A stretch of DNA of 64,000 nt from Bin87 sp965115825 (GCA_965115825.1 OZ220464.1:2356001-2420000); one strand, 5' to 3'. Positions 1 through 8,772 are shown, numbered from the stretch's first letter. Notes: generated from the sequence alone by a model not told the origin. Numbers and translations: made by a program.

Positions 1-452
1 ACGTATCCGGCGGCGTCCAGGTCGGAGTGGCTCTCGGGGTCGGGAGCGTTGACTAGGAGCACCCTGAGGTCTGGGCCGTTAGTGACCATAAAGTCCTCTA
101 GGCGCAGGAGCCGCTTGCCGGGGGCGATTTCGTAGATAACGGCGTTGCCCGAACCCTCGTGGAACGAGTCTGCGCCTTGGAAACTGCCGGCCGCTTTGAC
201 TGCATCCCTCGGCTCGGCCAGCATCAACGGCATCTCTTCACTAACCTGGGGAGGATTAAGGGCAGCGGCCACCCCCATTTGCACTTCCACTTCCTCGCAG
301 GTCATGCCGTCAGGGATTACGGCGCCGGCCGCATAGGGAAAATCCTCGCAGACCACGGCGTCAACGAACAACGGACTAACCAGCCACCACGCAACCCATG
401 CTATGGGGAGGGTAGCGAAAATTCCCAAGCCAACGAGAATGTAGCGAATCAT
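1..452 (-). CDS. DM13-domain membrane-anchored protein (3' end outside window)
   Basis: Reading from the ATG at 452 gives 150 uninterrupted codons to the window edge, so the C-terminus is missing. Residues 5-27 are one hydrophobic segment (ILVGLGIFATLPIAWVAWWL), a membrane anchor or uncleaved signal. From about residue 88 the pattern GSFQGADSFHEGSGNAVIYE, then LRLEDFMVTNGPDLRVLLV, is that of the DM13 domain. DM13 is a small extracytoplasmic domain thought to take part in redox or adhesion functions. The domain call rests on the spaced G-F-x-G-x-D-x-F-H-x-x-S-G-x-A and L-x-x-F-x-V-x-N-G-P-D-L signature and is fairly secure; the substrate or partner is unknown. The SirB1-like gene upstream on the same strand ends 37 nt before this start. 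Confidence 0.75.
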   Translation of the reverse strand, partial: MIRYILVGLGIFATLPIAWVAWWLVSPLFVDAVVCEDFPYAAGAVIPDGMTCEEVEVQMGVAAALNPPQVSEEMPLMLAEPRDAVKAAGSFQGADSFHEGSGNAVIYEIAPGKRLLRLEDFMVTNGPDLRVLLVNAPDPESHSDLDAAGY

Positions 453-489
453 AGTCCTGGCGCCTCTCCGTTACAAGCGGCGGGCCGCA

Positions 490-1329
490 TCAGGTTTGGC
501 CGCTGCGCAGCCGCGCCAGCGCATTCCGCACCGTTGAGACATCGGGAGCCTCGGGAGCGGCAGCTATGTAGGCGGCAAAGTCGGCGGCGGATTCACGATG
601 ATTGCCGGCTTTCAGATGCACGACGCCCCGGTCGCGTTGTTCTTCCGGGCGTCCGGGGAGTACTGCCATAAGCGCGCCGATAGTAGTGATGCAGCGGTCA
701 AACTCCTCGCGGTCCCAGTATATGGCTTTGAGGTTGCGCAAGATACGGGCCAGGATGTCGCGGGGAGTAACTGGATCCAGGTGATGGGCTTCCAGGCGCG
801 CCGAGTCGCCGGCGGCCCGGCGCATAAGCGCGCCGCACTCGTCCTGGTTCAGAAGCAGGCCGCCGTTGAACGTATCCACGTAGAAATTCGGCTCGTCGCG
901 GTGGCGAATGAGAAAATGCCCCGGCATACCGATACCCAGCAGGGGAACGCCGGCGCGCCGCCCTACTGCGATGCAGAGGGTCGCCAATGTAATTGGTATT
1001 CCCAGCCGCCGCTCCAGCACTTGGTTCAGGTACGAATTGCGCGGGTCGTAGTAGTCGTCCCGGTTGCCACTGAAACCAATCACGCCAAAAAGCAGGTCGG
1101 TGACGGCGTTGAGCTGCTGCAGGGCGTTGGCATCCGCCGGGATTCGGGACTTGGCGGCTTCGGCCATCCGGTGAAGGTTCGCGCGGGCGCCGTCAATGTC
1201 AATGTCGGGGTCGTCGGTTGACGCAATTAGCAGCGCTCCCAAAGCGAGGTCAAAGTTGCCGTCAGCCTCATCGGCCGCCGGCGATACCAGTAGCCGTTCC
1301 AGCTGTAGGATTGCTTCCCCGGAAAACAT
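490..1329 (-). CDS. SirB1-like transglutaminase-core / TPR protein
   Basis: The 279-residue protein matches the SirB1 (UPF0162) family: a transglutaminase-like core (Transglut_core2) followed by a TPR-like helical tail. The central block DPRNSYLNQVLERRLGIPIT, then GMPGHFLIRHR, is the family hallmark. The tail from about residue 195 (ILRNLKAIYW, with two more helix pairs) is TPR-like. The family's biochemical role is not established; members occur singly in most bacteria and are presumed cytoplasmic. It follows the small zinc-ribbon gene by 8 nt on the same strand, so the two are probably co-transcribed. Confidence 0.85.
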   Translation of the reverse strand: MFSGEAILQLERLLVSPAADEADGNFDLALGALLIASTDDPDIDIDGARANLHRMAEAAKSRIPADANALQQLNAVTDLLFGVIGFSGNRDDYYDPRNSYLNQVLERRLGIPITLATLCIAVGRRAGVPLLGIGMPGHFLIRHRDEPNFYVDTFNGGLLLNQDECGALMRRAAGDSARLEAHHLDPVTPRDILARILRNLKAIYWDREEFDRCITTIGALMAVLPGRPEEQRDRGVVHLKAGNHRESAADFAAYIAAAPEAPDVSTVRNALARLRSGQT

Positions 1330-1337
1330 CAGTGGCG

Positions 1338-1619
1338 CTACCCGGCAGCCTGGCGGGCATAAGCTTGCGAACGGCGGCGATACTCGGCGGCGGATATATC
1401 CGGTACCGGAGGGTTGCCCGGATAGCTGGCTCGCTCGGCCTGCACGGCTGAGGCTCGGCCGGCAACTTCACGCAACTCCGGCACGTCGGCGCCGCAGGAT
1501 TCGCACCAGGCCGGTTCGTTGACCATAAGGCGCATATTGTCTTTCTTAACGGTCGTCTCGCCCAGCTCGCTCCGGCAGTGGGAGCATCTGCGTATGATGG
1601 TAACTTCCGTAATGGGCAT
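1338..1619 (-). CDS. Small double-CxxC zinc-ribbon-like protein
   Basis: A 93-residue protein of unknown function. It has two CxxC pairs, C12/C15 (CSHC) and C39/C42 (CESC), spaced as in a small zinc ribbon. The remaining 45 residues are polar, Ala/Arg-rich and low in predicted structure. The antisense reading frame is also open, so coding is inferred from the paired cysteines, the start at ATG 1619 and the tight 8-nt spacing to the SirB1-like gene. It could be a DNA- or protein-binding accessory factor; nothing in the sequence decides. Confidence 0.6.
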   Translation of the reverse strand: MPITEVTIIRRCSHCRSELGETTVKKDNMRLMVNEPAWCESCGADVPELREVAGRASAVQAERASYPGNPPVPDISAAEYRRRSQAYARQAAG

Positions 1620-1654
1620 TGCAACCGTTCCTCGTGGTCAATGGCAGGCTGATG

Positions 1655-2413
1655 CTAACGGGCGGTAAATCCACCATCCACCACCAGCTCTGCGCCGGTG
1701 ATGTAAGAGGCCTCGTCGCTGGCAAGGAACAGCACTGCGTTGGCGACTTCTTCCTGCCGCCCTTCGCGGCCCATGGGGACTTGCTCTTCCAGCATTTCCC
1801 GGCGGCCGGCGCGCACTTCTTCCGTGGGAATGTTGCCCATCATCGGAGGCATGTAGCCGGGGTGCACTGAGTTGACCCGGATGTTCTCGCGGCCATACCG
1901 CACGGCCATGGCTTTGGTAAAAATACGCACCGAACCCTTGGAGGCATTGTAGGCCGGGTGTCCGCTGGCCATTCCCACCAGCCCGGCGATGGATGAAATG
2001 TTGACGATGGAACCGCCGCCGTTCTGCCGCATCTGTCGCACAGCGTGCTTGGCGCCCAAAAACACGCCGGTAGAATTAATATCCATGATCCGCGACCAGG
2101 CTTCCAGGCTGTCGTCGTCGGGGACGGCCCGGCTGCTGATGCCGGCGTTGTTCACCAGGATGTCCAGCCGGCCAAATCGGGAGACGGCCTCCGATACGAC
2201 GTTGGCCCAGGCGTCTTCGCTGGTTACGTCGGTGCGCACGAAAACGCTTTCCCCGCCGCCTTCGTTAATTTCGGCCTCCAGCCGACGGCCGTCATCGTCG
2301 CGGATGTCGGCTATAATTACTTTGGCTCCTTCGCTGGCAAACAGCCTGGATTCGACCGCGCCCATACCGTGGGAGCCTCCGCTCACAATGGCAACTTTTC
2401 CTTCCAATCGCAT
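1655..2413 (-). CDS. Short-chain dehydrogenase/reductase (SDR), FabG-like
   Basis: A 252-residue classical SDR of typical length. Residues 11-18 (SGGSHGMG) form the nucleotide-binding glycine motif, NNAG is at 88-91, and the catalytic Ser is at 140/141 with Tyr155 and Lys159 (YNASK). The acidic residue after beta-2 (ADIRDDD) argues for NAD(H) rather than NADP(H). The C-terminus (YITGAELVVDGGFTAR) is the standard SDR ending. Such enzymes act as cytosolic alcohol/ketone oxidoreductases; the substrate cannot be read from sequence. It is divergent from the CopD-like gene, with 138 nt between them. Confidence 0.9.
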   Translation of the reverse strand: MRLEGKVAIVSGGSHGMGAVESRLFASEGAKVIIADIRDDDGRRLEAEINEGGGESVFVRTDVTSEDAWANVVSEAVSRFGRLDILVNNAGISSRAVPDDDSLEAWSRIMDINSTGVFLGAKHAVRQMRQNGGGSIVNISSIAGLVGMASGHPAYNASKGSVRIFTKAMAVRYGRENIRVNSVHPGYMPPMMGNIPTEEVRAGRREMLEEQVPMGREGRQEEVANAVLFLASDEASYITGAELVVDGGFTAR

Positions 2414-2551
2414 CGTACCGCTCCGGGATGCGCGCCGTAGCCGGCAGCGCGTCCATTTGAATCAAAGCTATACCAGCATAACCGCCCGGCTTGCCGGGTT
2501 CAACCTCCGTAAGTTAGTTACCCGTCAGTTCCGTTAGAGGGGTGGCAAGGA

Positions 2552-3073
2552 ATGTATCAGGCAGCGGTTTTCATACATCTGGCGTCGGCGATTATCTGGA
2601 TTGGGGGCAGCCTGTTCCTGGCGTTGGCGTTGATACCCGTGATGCGACGGTTCAAGCCTCAGCCGGGCCAGCCGCCCACGCTGCCTCCGGATATGCTGGG
2701 CATGGTTGCCCGGCGTTTCCGGGTCATATCGTGGATCTGCATAGTTCTGCTGGTGGCAACCGGGCTGTATATCCTGCCAACGCGCTACGGCATCGGCTTC
2801 AATGACTTTTTCAGCTTGGGCGGGCATTTCATCGGCACGTTGCAGCTGAAAGTCGGCCTGGTCGCTGTGGTAATCTGGCTCAGCGCGCTCCACGACTTTA
2901 TTATCGGCCCTTATGCCAACCGCTTGATTGAGGCAATGCAGGCCGGCCAGGAAGTTCCGAGTTACTTGCCGGCCTTGCGCAAAACGGTGGTCTGGATTGC
3001 CCGGATCAACGTGTTGCTGACAATCCTGATTGTAGTTCTGGCGGTGACCATGACCAGAGGCGCGCCGGTGTGA
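2552..3073 (+). CDS. CopD-like four-helix integral membrane protein
   Basis: A 173-residue membrane protein with four hydrophobic segments (about 5-30, 53-72, 88-112, 142-170). The N-terminal block (FIHLASAIIWIGGSLFLALAL) has the early His plus WIGG pattern of the CopD/DUF2269 family. CopD-type proteins are linked to copper handling, and related members bind haem. A GA-rich ribosome-binding stretch (AGAGGGG, then AAGG) lies just before the ATG. It ends 15 nt before the molybdopterin-domain gene, so the two are probably a small redox operon. The copper role is inferred from family resemblance only. Confidence 0.7.
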   Translation: MYQAAVFIHLASAIIWIGGSLFLALALIPVMRRFKPQPGQPPTLPPDMLGMVARRFRVISWICIVLLVATGLYILPTRYGIGFNDFFSLGGHFIGTLQLKVGLVAVVIWLSALHDFIIGPYANRLIEAMQAGQEVPSYLPALRKTVVWIARINVLLTILIVVLAVTMTRGAPV

Positions 3074-3088
3074 CCTGGGAGGATTTAA

Positions 3089-3604
3089 ATGAGCGAGAGC
3101 AATTACGGCGCAACGTATGAAGAACTGCCGGTATTTGAGCATCACTATGGCCGGCCCGAGGTTTGGCCGGGCCTGCGCATCGACGGGCTGGTGCGGCTGC
3201 CGCTCAGGCTGACCAAGGCCGATCTGCGCGAGCTGACCCGTCAGAGCATGACCGCCGACTTTCGCTGTTTGGAAGGGTGGACGGTTCCCAATCAGAACTG
3301 GGAAGGAATACCGTTATCCATTTTGCTGGACAGGGCGGGTACGCTGCCGGATGCGCGGTACGCCGCCATCTCCGCCACCGGCTTCACCGTTGCGGTTCCG
3401 CTGGACGACCGCGTGGGGAACATTCTGCTGGCGACGCGCCTGAACGGGGCCGAATTGCCTGAGGAACACGGTGGCCCGTGTCGCATGGTGAGGGCGGAAC
3501 AGGCCTGCTACGCCAGCGTAAAGTGGGTGGACAGCATCACGCTTACGACGGAGATGCCTGAAGAAACGGCGCAGCAAATCGCCCAGGCGCGCAAGGCAGA
3601 CTAG
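3089..3604 (+). CDS. Molybdopterin-binding (sulfite-oxidase-fold) domain protein
   Basis: A 171-residue protein consisting of one oxidoreductase molybdopterin-binding domain (SuoX/YedY fold). The predicted molybdenum-ligating Cys60 lies in DFRCLEGWTV, followed by the family W-x-G-x-x-L (WEGIPLSILL). Residues 115-150 (LNGAELPEEHGGPCRMV, then KWVDSITL) match the conserved P-x-x-H-G-x-P-x-R-x-x and K-W(V/L) parts. It has no signal peptide and no dimerisation domain, so it is much shorter than sulfite oxidase. The CopD-like gene upstream could supply the membrane electron partner, which is inferred. The downstream genes are convergent. Confidence 0.85.
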   Translation: MSESNYGATYEELPVFEHHYGRPEVWPGLRIDGLVRLPLRLTKADLRELTRQSMTADFRCLEGWTVPNQNWEGIPLSILLDRAGTLPDARYAAISATGFTVAVPLDDRVGNILLATRLNGAELPEEHGGPCRMVRAEQACYASVKWVDSITLTTEMPEETAQQIAQARKAD

Positions 3605-3674
3605 CAGTTGGGCCGCCGTCGGCAGGTGGGCAGGGTAAATCGCCCAAGCGGGCAAGGCGGGCTGAAGAACGGCG

Positions 3675-4379
3675 TCAGAACTCCTTGAAACGATAGCCGA
3701 GCCCGCGCTCGCTGAGGATGTATCTGGGGTTGCGCGGGTCGGGTTCCAGCTTCTGTCTGAGGTAGGTAACGTAAGTTCGGACGTATTGATGCTCGCCTCG
3801 GTACTCCGGCCCCCAAACCCGCTCGAGAAGGGTATCGTGGCTGAGCAGCTGCCCGGCGTTGTTCACGAACTGATATAAGAGCCGGTACTCAGTGGGGCGC
3901 AGGCGCATTTCTTTTCCATGGGCGTACACAATGCTGCGGTCAAAGTCGATGGTGAGCCAGTCGTCAACCGCCACTTCCTGCAACGGAGGCGGTTCGGTGG
4001 CTTCAATACGGCGAAACAGCGCGCGGATTCGGGATACCAGCTCCCGAGGGCTGAACGGTTTGGTCAAGTAGTCATCGGCGCCCAAATCCAGCCCGGCTAC
4101 CCGGTCGGCTTCGTCGCCCCGGACGGTTACGAATATCACCGGCACCGACGATTCGGCCCGAATGCGGCGCAGGGTTTCAAAGCCGTCCAGCTCCGGCATC
4201 ATCACGTCAAGCACCACCAGGTCAATCGCAGTATCTTGGGAAAGCAGTTCCAGAGCCTCCCGGCCGTTGCTCGCCATAGCAACGCTGAATCCCTCCACCT
4301 CCAAGTTCATAGCGGTGAACTGCACGATTCTCGGTTCGTCATCTACAACCAGAATGGTGCGCTTTTCGGGAAGGGTCAT
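3675..4379 (-). CDS. OmpR/PhoB-family response regulator
   Basis: A 234-residue response regulator. The receiver domain (1-120) has the acidic pair D13/D14, phospho-acceptor D58 in LVVLDVMMP, and a conserved Lys in DYLTKPF. The C-terminal winged helix (about 135-232) has the OmpR-type RLRPTEYRLL, then YVRTYVTYLRQKLE and GLGYRF. It is expected to bind DNA as a dimer after phosphorylation by the kinase encoded immediately upstream. The two genes overlap by 4 nt (ATGA), indicating translational coupling. The layout resembles KdpE-like regulators, but no kdp genes are present, so the target genes are unknown. Confidence 0.92.
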   Translation of the reverse strand: MTLPEKRTILVVDDEPRIVQFTAMNLEVEGFSVAMASNGREALELLSQDTAIDLVVLDVMMPELDGFETLRRIRAESSVPVIFVTVRGDEADRVAGLDLGADDYLTKPFSPRELVSRIRALFRRIEATEPPPLQEVAVDDWLTIDFDRSIVYAHGKEMRLRPTEYRLLYQFVNNAGQLLSHDTLLERVWGPEYRGEHQYVRTYVTYLRQKLEPDPRNPRYILSERGLGYRFKEF

Positions 4380-5947
4380 GGCCGCTCCGTCTCAGATCCG
4401 GCAAAGGTTAAAGTAAAAACTGAGCCGCCGCCCGCATTGTCGGATACGGATACGGCGCCGCCGTGGGCTTTCATGATCTGGTCGCAGATATAGAGACCCA
4501 GCCCCATGCCTCTGGAATTGGCCGCAGCCGGGTTTTGCGAACGGTGGAAGCGCTCAAAGATGCGCCGGGTCTCCCAGCGGGGCACGCCGACGCCGGCGTC
4601 GGCGACCGTTACGGTTACGGCTCCGTTGCCATCGCTGGCGCACGACACTTGAACGGGGCCGCCGTCGGGCGAATACTTGACGGCATTGTCCAGCAGATTG
4701 ACCAGCACCTCTTCCAACAGCCCGGGGTCTCCTAGCGCCGGCGGAGGATCGTCGTGGGCCTGAACGGAGAACCAGTGCTTTTGAGAAGTGGCCTGCATAC
4801 GCCCAACGACCTTTTCAGCCAGGGTTGTCATGTTAACCTGCTCATGGCTAACGGGCAGTTCGCCCGTTTCTAATCGGGACGCCAGCAGAAGGCGGTTCAT
4901 CAGCTGGCTCATATGGTCGGTCTCTTCCTCAATTGCCTCGAAAATATGACGGAGAGTTGCAGCGTTCCATTGGGTATCATCCCGAGACAGCGTGTTGGTG
5001 TACCCTTTGATAATGGCCAGCGGAGTTTGCAACTGGTGGCCGAGCATGGATAGGAAGGTGGAGCGCATATTTTCCACCTCGCGCACCCGGGTCATATCCC
5101 GAACGTTGACGACGGCGTTTAACGGCGCCTGCTCCGGAGAAAGCACTACCGAATAGACGAGGGCTACTTCCGTGCTGCGGCCGCTGCGGGAGCGCACCGT
5201 GGCCGCCAGTTCAGAGACGCCGCTGGCTGCGTCAGGGGAGCGCAGCATGGGGCAACGTCCCGGGCAGATGGGGCGGCCTTCCCGGTCACGCCAGTTCAAA
5301 ACTGCTGCGCACGGGAGGCCCAGCAGCTCTTCCCGGGGCAAGCCTAACAGCCGCTCCATAGCCGGGTTGACGCTGACGATGCGTCGGGCCGCGTCCACCA
5401 TATAGATGCCGTCGGCGCTGCCCTCCAAGATGGACTCAACCCGCTTTTTCTCCTGGGCAAGCAGATGTGCCAGGCGCGCAGACTGTACCGCGATGGCGGC
5501 CTGTTCCGCGAATGCGGCCAGAACCGGCGGGTCAAGCTGGGAAAAGTTGGCGGCGTCGGAGGAACGAAGCACGAAAATCAGGCCGACGATTTCGTCCCCG
5601 GTGTGCAGAGGAACCGCCATCACCGGGTTTTGCATTTCGCCGGTGGTGGATACCGGCAAGGCCGTCTGCGGGAAGAGCGCCGACAGCAGGGCGAACTGCT
5701 CGCGACTCAACGCCAGGTCCGGGATGGCCTCGTTAAGCAGGGGCCGGATACGGGCAATCTGGCCTCGCTCCAGCCCATAAGAACCGGTGACTACGAAACG
5801 ATGCACCGCATCGTCCCAGGTGGCGACGACGGCAGCGCTACCGCCCAAAGCGCGGACTGCGTTGCGCAGAATGTCCTCCAGCTCCGGCTGAAGCTCCGCG
5901 CTCTCTTCGCCATAGGCCGGACGCTGGATATTTGACCTGGCGACCAT
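4376..5947 (-). CDS. Soluble GAF-PAS sensor histidine kinase
   Basis: A 523-residue kinase. A GAF domain spans about 20-160, a PAS domain about 170-285, and HisKA with phospho-acceptor His304 (LSMLGHQLQTPLAIIKGY) follows. The HATPase domain has N-box LVNLLDNAVKYSP, G1 VADAGVGVP and G2 GMGLGLYICDQI. No transmembrane helix is visible, so sensing is probably cytoplasmic through GAF or PAS. The PAS segment carries three cysteines (C213, C228, C232, the last two in CPGRC), which could bind a metal or redox cofactor; that is speculative. It is coupled to the response regulator by a 4-nt overlap. Confidence 0.92.
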   Translation of the reverse strand: MVARSNIQRPAYGEESAELQPELEDILRNAVRALGGSAAVVATWDDAVHRFVVTGSYGLERGQIARIRPLLNEAIPDLALSREQFALLSALFPQTALPVSTTGEMQNPVMAVPLHTGDEIVGLIFVLRSSDAANFSQLDPPVLAAFAEQAAIAVQSARLAHLLAQEKKRVESILEGSADGIYMVDAARRIVSVNPAMERLLGLPREELLGLPCAAVLNWRDREGRPICPGRCPMLRSPDAASGVSELAATVRSRSGRSTEVALVYSVVLSPEQAPLNAVVNVRDMTRVREVENMRSTFLSMLGHQLQTPLAIIKGYTNTLSRDDTQWNAATLRHIFEAIEEETDHMSQLMNRLLLASRLETGELPVSHEQVNMTTLAEKVVGRMQATSQKHWFSVQAHDDPPPALGDPGLLEEVLVNLLDNAVKYSPDGGPVQVSCASDGNGAVTVTVADAGVGVPRWETRRIFERFHRSQNPAAANSRGMGLGLYICDQIMKAHGGAVSVSDNAGGGSVFTLTFAGSETERP

Positions 5948-6493
5948 ATGAAAATGCTACGGGCTTCCCTCAAGCTGCGACTTGCCAAACGAACCCCACA
6001 ACGCGGAAACCCGGCGAACATCTCCGATTCTATCACCGAACCCCACCGCCGCATAGCCGCCGCTCGGCCGTGGCTCCGACAAACCCGGAACCCACTCCCC
6101 GAACGATCCTGATTCTGACAGATTAGCGCCGCTGCCCTGTTGATGCCACGGGGTTCGGGGCAACACAGCCTAACCGCCGCAACAGTACATTGCGGCGCGT
6201 CGGATTTCATTGCGCCACTGCTCAGCCCCACCAACCGAGCGCCACCGTAAAGCCTTCGGCTTTCCCTGTCCATGCTCGGCTATTACGATGGCCATAGGAT
6301 TGCGCCGACTGCCGGTCAGCGCTGGGCCAGCGTTCCATGGAAGTTCCAGCCGACGGAGCGCCTCGCCGGCGAGGGCGATATTTCCAATGCAATTTTAACA
6401 TTACCCCCATTGGAAAAGGGCCAGCGTTAGCCGAAAATTAACGGCGCAAGGCTGTGAGACGGCTTTCGGGCCGGCTCAGGCGAGGAGGTTGCA
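5948..6493. other. 545-bp intergenic region with no convincing gene
   Basis: No open frame here has a ribosome-binding site and a recognisable protein. The minus strand keeps a short open stretch (around 6190-6380) ending GQGKPKALRW, then RRAAMYCCGG, which may be a decayed gene. A 14-nt piece identical to the start of the window's dispersed 40-nt repeat sits at 6106-6119 in reverse orientation. The only clear regulatory-looking structure is the inverted repeat at 6381-6416. No CIRCE-type (TTAGCACTC-N9-GAGTGCTAA) heat-shock operator was found before fmdB-groES-groEL. Confidence 0.5.
6381..6416. promoter_or_regulatory. Perfect 9-bp inverted repeat upstream of fmdB-groESL
   Basis: TTTCCAATG and CATTGGAAA are exact inverted copies separated by 18 nt of AT-rich sequence. 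The element lies 78 nt before the fmdB start and is the last structure before the chaperonin genes. The arm and spacer geometry suits a dimeric repressor. It differs from CIRCE in sequence and spacing. Its role as an operator is inferred. Confidence 0.45.
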
Positions 6494-6679
6494 ATGCCCA
6501 GGTACGTTTATCGATGCACTGCGTGCGACCACGAGTATGACCAGAGGGAAAGGTTCGGGGCGCCGACGCAAGGGGAGTGCCCGGAATGTTCCAGCGTCAG
6601 TCGGCGGATCTTTCACGCCGTGCCGGTGATTTATAAAGGTTCGGGGTTCTACACCACGGACTACGCGCGCAAGAAGTGA
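6494..6679 (+). CDS. FmdB-family zinc-ribbon protein
   Basis: A 61-residue protein with the FmdB regulatory-protein signature: start MPRYVYRCTACDHEYDQRER, CxxC at 9/12 and CPEC at 30/33. The C-terminal KGSGFYTTDY is typical of the family. GAGGAGG lies 7 nt before the ATG. FmdB proteins are small putative regulators whose targets are mostly unknown. It lies 67 nt upstream of groES on the same strand and may be the first gene of the chaperonin transcript. Confidence 0.88.
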   Translation: MPRYVYRCTACDHEYDQRERFGAPTQGECPECSSVSRRIFHAVPVIYKGSGFYTTDYARKK

Positions 6680-6746
6680 CTCCCGCACGCGCGGGAAAAC
6701 GGGATTAACCAGGCCATTCACAACACCACAATAAAGGAGGCATTCA

Positions 6747-7037
6747 GTGGCCACTTTCACACCATTGGGAGAGCGCATCGTCATTAAGCCGATGGAGCAG
6801 GAAGCCCAGACCAGAGGCGGCATCCTGCTGCCGGACACGGCTAAGGAAAAGCCCCAGGAGGGCGAAGTCATAGCCGTAGGCCCCGGCCGGGTTGCCGATG
6901 ACGGCAGCCGCATCGCCATGGAACTCTCCGTAGGCGACAAGGTCATCTACTCCAAGTACGCCGGCACCGAGTACGAAGACGGGGATGACGAGTACCTCAT
7001 CATGCGAGAGTCGGACGTGCTGGCCAAAATCGGCTAA
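6747..7037 (+). CDS. groES: Co-chaperonin GroES (Cpn10)
   Basis: A 96-residue protein of normal GroES length. It opens with TPLGERIVIKP, has the mobile loop EAQTRGGILLPDTAKEKPQE and the roof region VGPGRV, and closes with EDGDDEYLIMRESDVLAKI. Translation starts at GTG, set by AAAGGAGG 6 nt upstream. It forms the heptameric lid of the GroEL folding chamber in the cytosol. groEL follows after 60 nt, the usual operon order. Confidence 0.97.
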   Translation: MATFTPLGERIVIKPMEQEAQTRGGILLPDTAKEKPQEGEVIAVGPGRVADDGSRIAMELSVGDKVIYSKYAGTEYEDGDDEYLIMRESDVLAKIG

Positions 7038-7097
7038 CGCGGCCTGCTCCCATTCACCATCTCAAAACAACCACACCACCCAACTAGGAGAAAAACA

Positions 7098-8714
7098 ATG
7101 CCCGCAAAGAAGTTGGCATACTCCGAAGAGGCCCGGAAGTCGCTGCGAACCGGCATCGACACGTTGGCCGACTCGGTGAAAATTACCCTGGGCCCCCGCG
7201 GCCGCAACGTAGTGCTGGACAAGAAGTTCGGCCCCCCGCAGGTCTGCTCCGACGGCGTAACCATCGCCAAGGAAATTGAGCTTCCCGACGCCTTTGAAAA
7301 CATGGGCGCTCAGTTGCTCAAGGAAGCGGCCACCAAGACCAACGACGCCGCCGGCGACGGGACAACCACCAGCATCGTGCTGTCGCAGGCTATCATTAAC
7401 GAAGGTTTCAAGAACGTCACGGCCGGCGCTAATCCCATGGCCATCAAACGCGGCATCGAGCGCGCAGTGAGCGAAATCGTAACCGAGCTTCAGTCGATGG
7501 CCCAGCCGGTAGAGACCCGTGAGCGCATCGGTCAGGTCGCTTCCCTGTCCGCCCATGAGGACGCCATCGGCGAGACCATTGCCGAAGCCATGGAGAAGGT
7601 TGGCAAGGACGGCGTTATCACCGTGGAAGAGTCCCGCGGCCTCACCGACGAGATTGAGTACGTGGAAGGAATGCAGGTCGACCGCGGCTACATCTCCCCT
7701 TACTTCATCACCAACAGCGACCGGATGGAAGCGGCCATCGACGACGCCTATCTCATCATCACCGACAAGAAGATTTCCGCAGTGGCCGACTTGGTGCCGG
7801 CTTTGGAAAAGCTGCTCCAAGTCGGTCAGAAGAACGCCGTCATCGTCGCTGAGGACGTGGACGGCGAGGCTTTGGCTACTCTGGTGGTCAACAAGCTGCG
7901 CGGCATTATGAACGTGCTGGCGGTAAAGGCGCCCGGTTTCGGCGACCGCCGGAAGGCCATGCTGGAAGACATCGCCATTCTGACCGGCGGCACCGTCATC
8001 AGCGAAGAGACCGGCCGACGGCTGGACTCGGCGACCCTCGAGGACTTCGGCCGCGCTCGGCGCGTTGCCTCTACCAAGGACGACACCACCATCGTGGAGG
8101 GGCACGGCTCGGAAGAGGCTATCCAGGCCCGCATCAACCAGATTAAGGCCCAGATCGAAGACACCACCTCCGAGTACGACCGCGAAAAGCTGCAAGAGCG
8201 CATGGCCAAGCTGTCCGGCGGCGTTGCCGTCATCAAGGTCGGCGCCGCCACCGAGATTGAGCTGAAAGAGCGCAAGGCGCGCGTGGAAGACGCTCTGTCC
8301 GCCACCCGTTCCGCCGTTGAGGAGGGCATCGTCCCTGGCGGCGGGGTCGCTTTGGTTCGGGCCCAGCGCGCGCTGGAAGCGGTCAGCCTCAGCGGCGACG
8401 AACTGGTCGGGCTTAACATCATCCGGCGCGCGCTCGAGCAGCCCTTGAAAATCATCGTGGAGAATGCCGGCGGCGAAGGCGCGGTAGTGCTGCACGATGT
8501 CAAGGACCAGTCCGACGACTATGGCTATGACGCCGAGGTCGGCGAGTTTGGCCCGATGCTGGAACGCGGCATCATTGACCCGGTGAAGGTGACCCGCTCC
8601 GCATTGCAGAACGCCGCTTCCGTGGGCGCCATGGTGCTTACCACCGAGTCCATGATTACCGAGATTCCCGAGCCCACGCCGGCTGCGCCTGCGGCCCCAC
8701 CCATGGACTTCTAA
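7098..8714 (+). CDS. groEL: Chaperonin GroEL (Cpn60)
   Basis: A 538-residue chaperonin subunit. It shows KLAYSEEARKSLRTGIDTLAD at the N-terminus, the ATP-binding GPRGRNVVLDKKFG and DAAGDGTTTSIVL, and EEGIVPGGGVALVRA in the C-terminal equatorial half. Fourteen subunits form the double-ring ATP-driven folding chamber. The tail ends AAPAAPPMDF rather than the Gly-Gly-Met repeats of many proteobacteria. An AGGAG site lies 10 nt before the ATG. A strong hairpin follows within 25 nt of the stop. Confidence 0.98.
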   Translation: MPAKKLAYSEEARKSLRTGIDTLADSVKITLGPRGRNVVLDKKFGPPQVCSDGVTIAKEIELPDAFENMGAQLLKEAATKTNDAAGDGTTTSIVLSQAIINEGFKNVTAGANPMAIKRGIERAVSEIVTELQSMAQPVETRERIGQVASLSAHEDAIGETIAEAMEKVGKDGVITVEESRGLTDEIEYVEGMQVDRGYISPYFITNSDRMEAAIDDAYLIITDKKISAVADLVPALEKLLQVGQKNAVIVAEDVDGEALATLVVNKLRGIMNVLAVKAPGFGDRRKAMLEDIAILTGGTVISEETGRRLDSATLEDFGRARRVASTKDDTTIVEGHGSEEAIQARINQIKAQIEDTTSEYDREKLQERMAKLSGGVAVIKVGAATEIELKERKARVEDALSATRSAVEEGIVPGGGVALVRAQRALEAVSLSGDELVGLNIIRRALEQPLKIIVENAGGEGAVVLHDVKDQSDDYGYDAEVGEFGPMLERGIIDPVKVTRSALQNAASVGAMVLTTESMITEIPEPTPAAPAAPPMDF

Positions 8715-8738
8715 ATCTCCGGTATTCAGATACCGACC

Positions 8739-8772
8739 GGCGCCGGCGCGGTGGCAACATCGCGCCGGCGCC
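8739..8772 (+). terminator. Hairpin terminator after groEL
   Basis: GGCGCCGGCGCG and CGCGCCGGCGCC form a perfect 12-bp stem around a 10-nt loop, followed by TTTGTTAT. Its position 24 nt past the groEL stop fits a Rho-independent terminator. Confidence 0.75.

Noticed and set aside
6417..6746. CIRCE operator before groES.
   Set aside because: No TTAGCACTC...GAGTGCTAA pair is present; only the different inverted repeat at 6381 was found.
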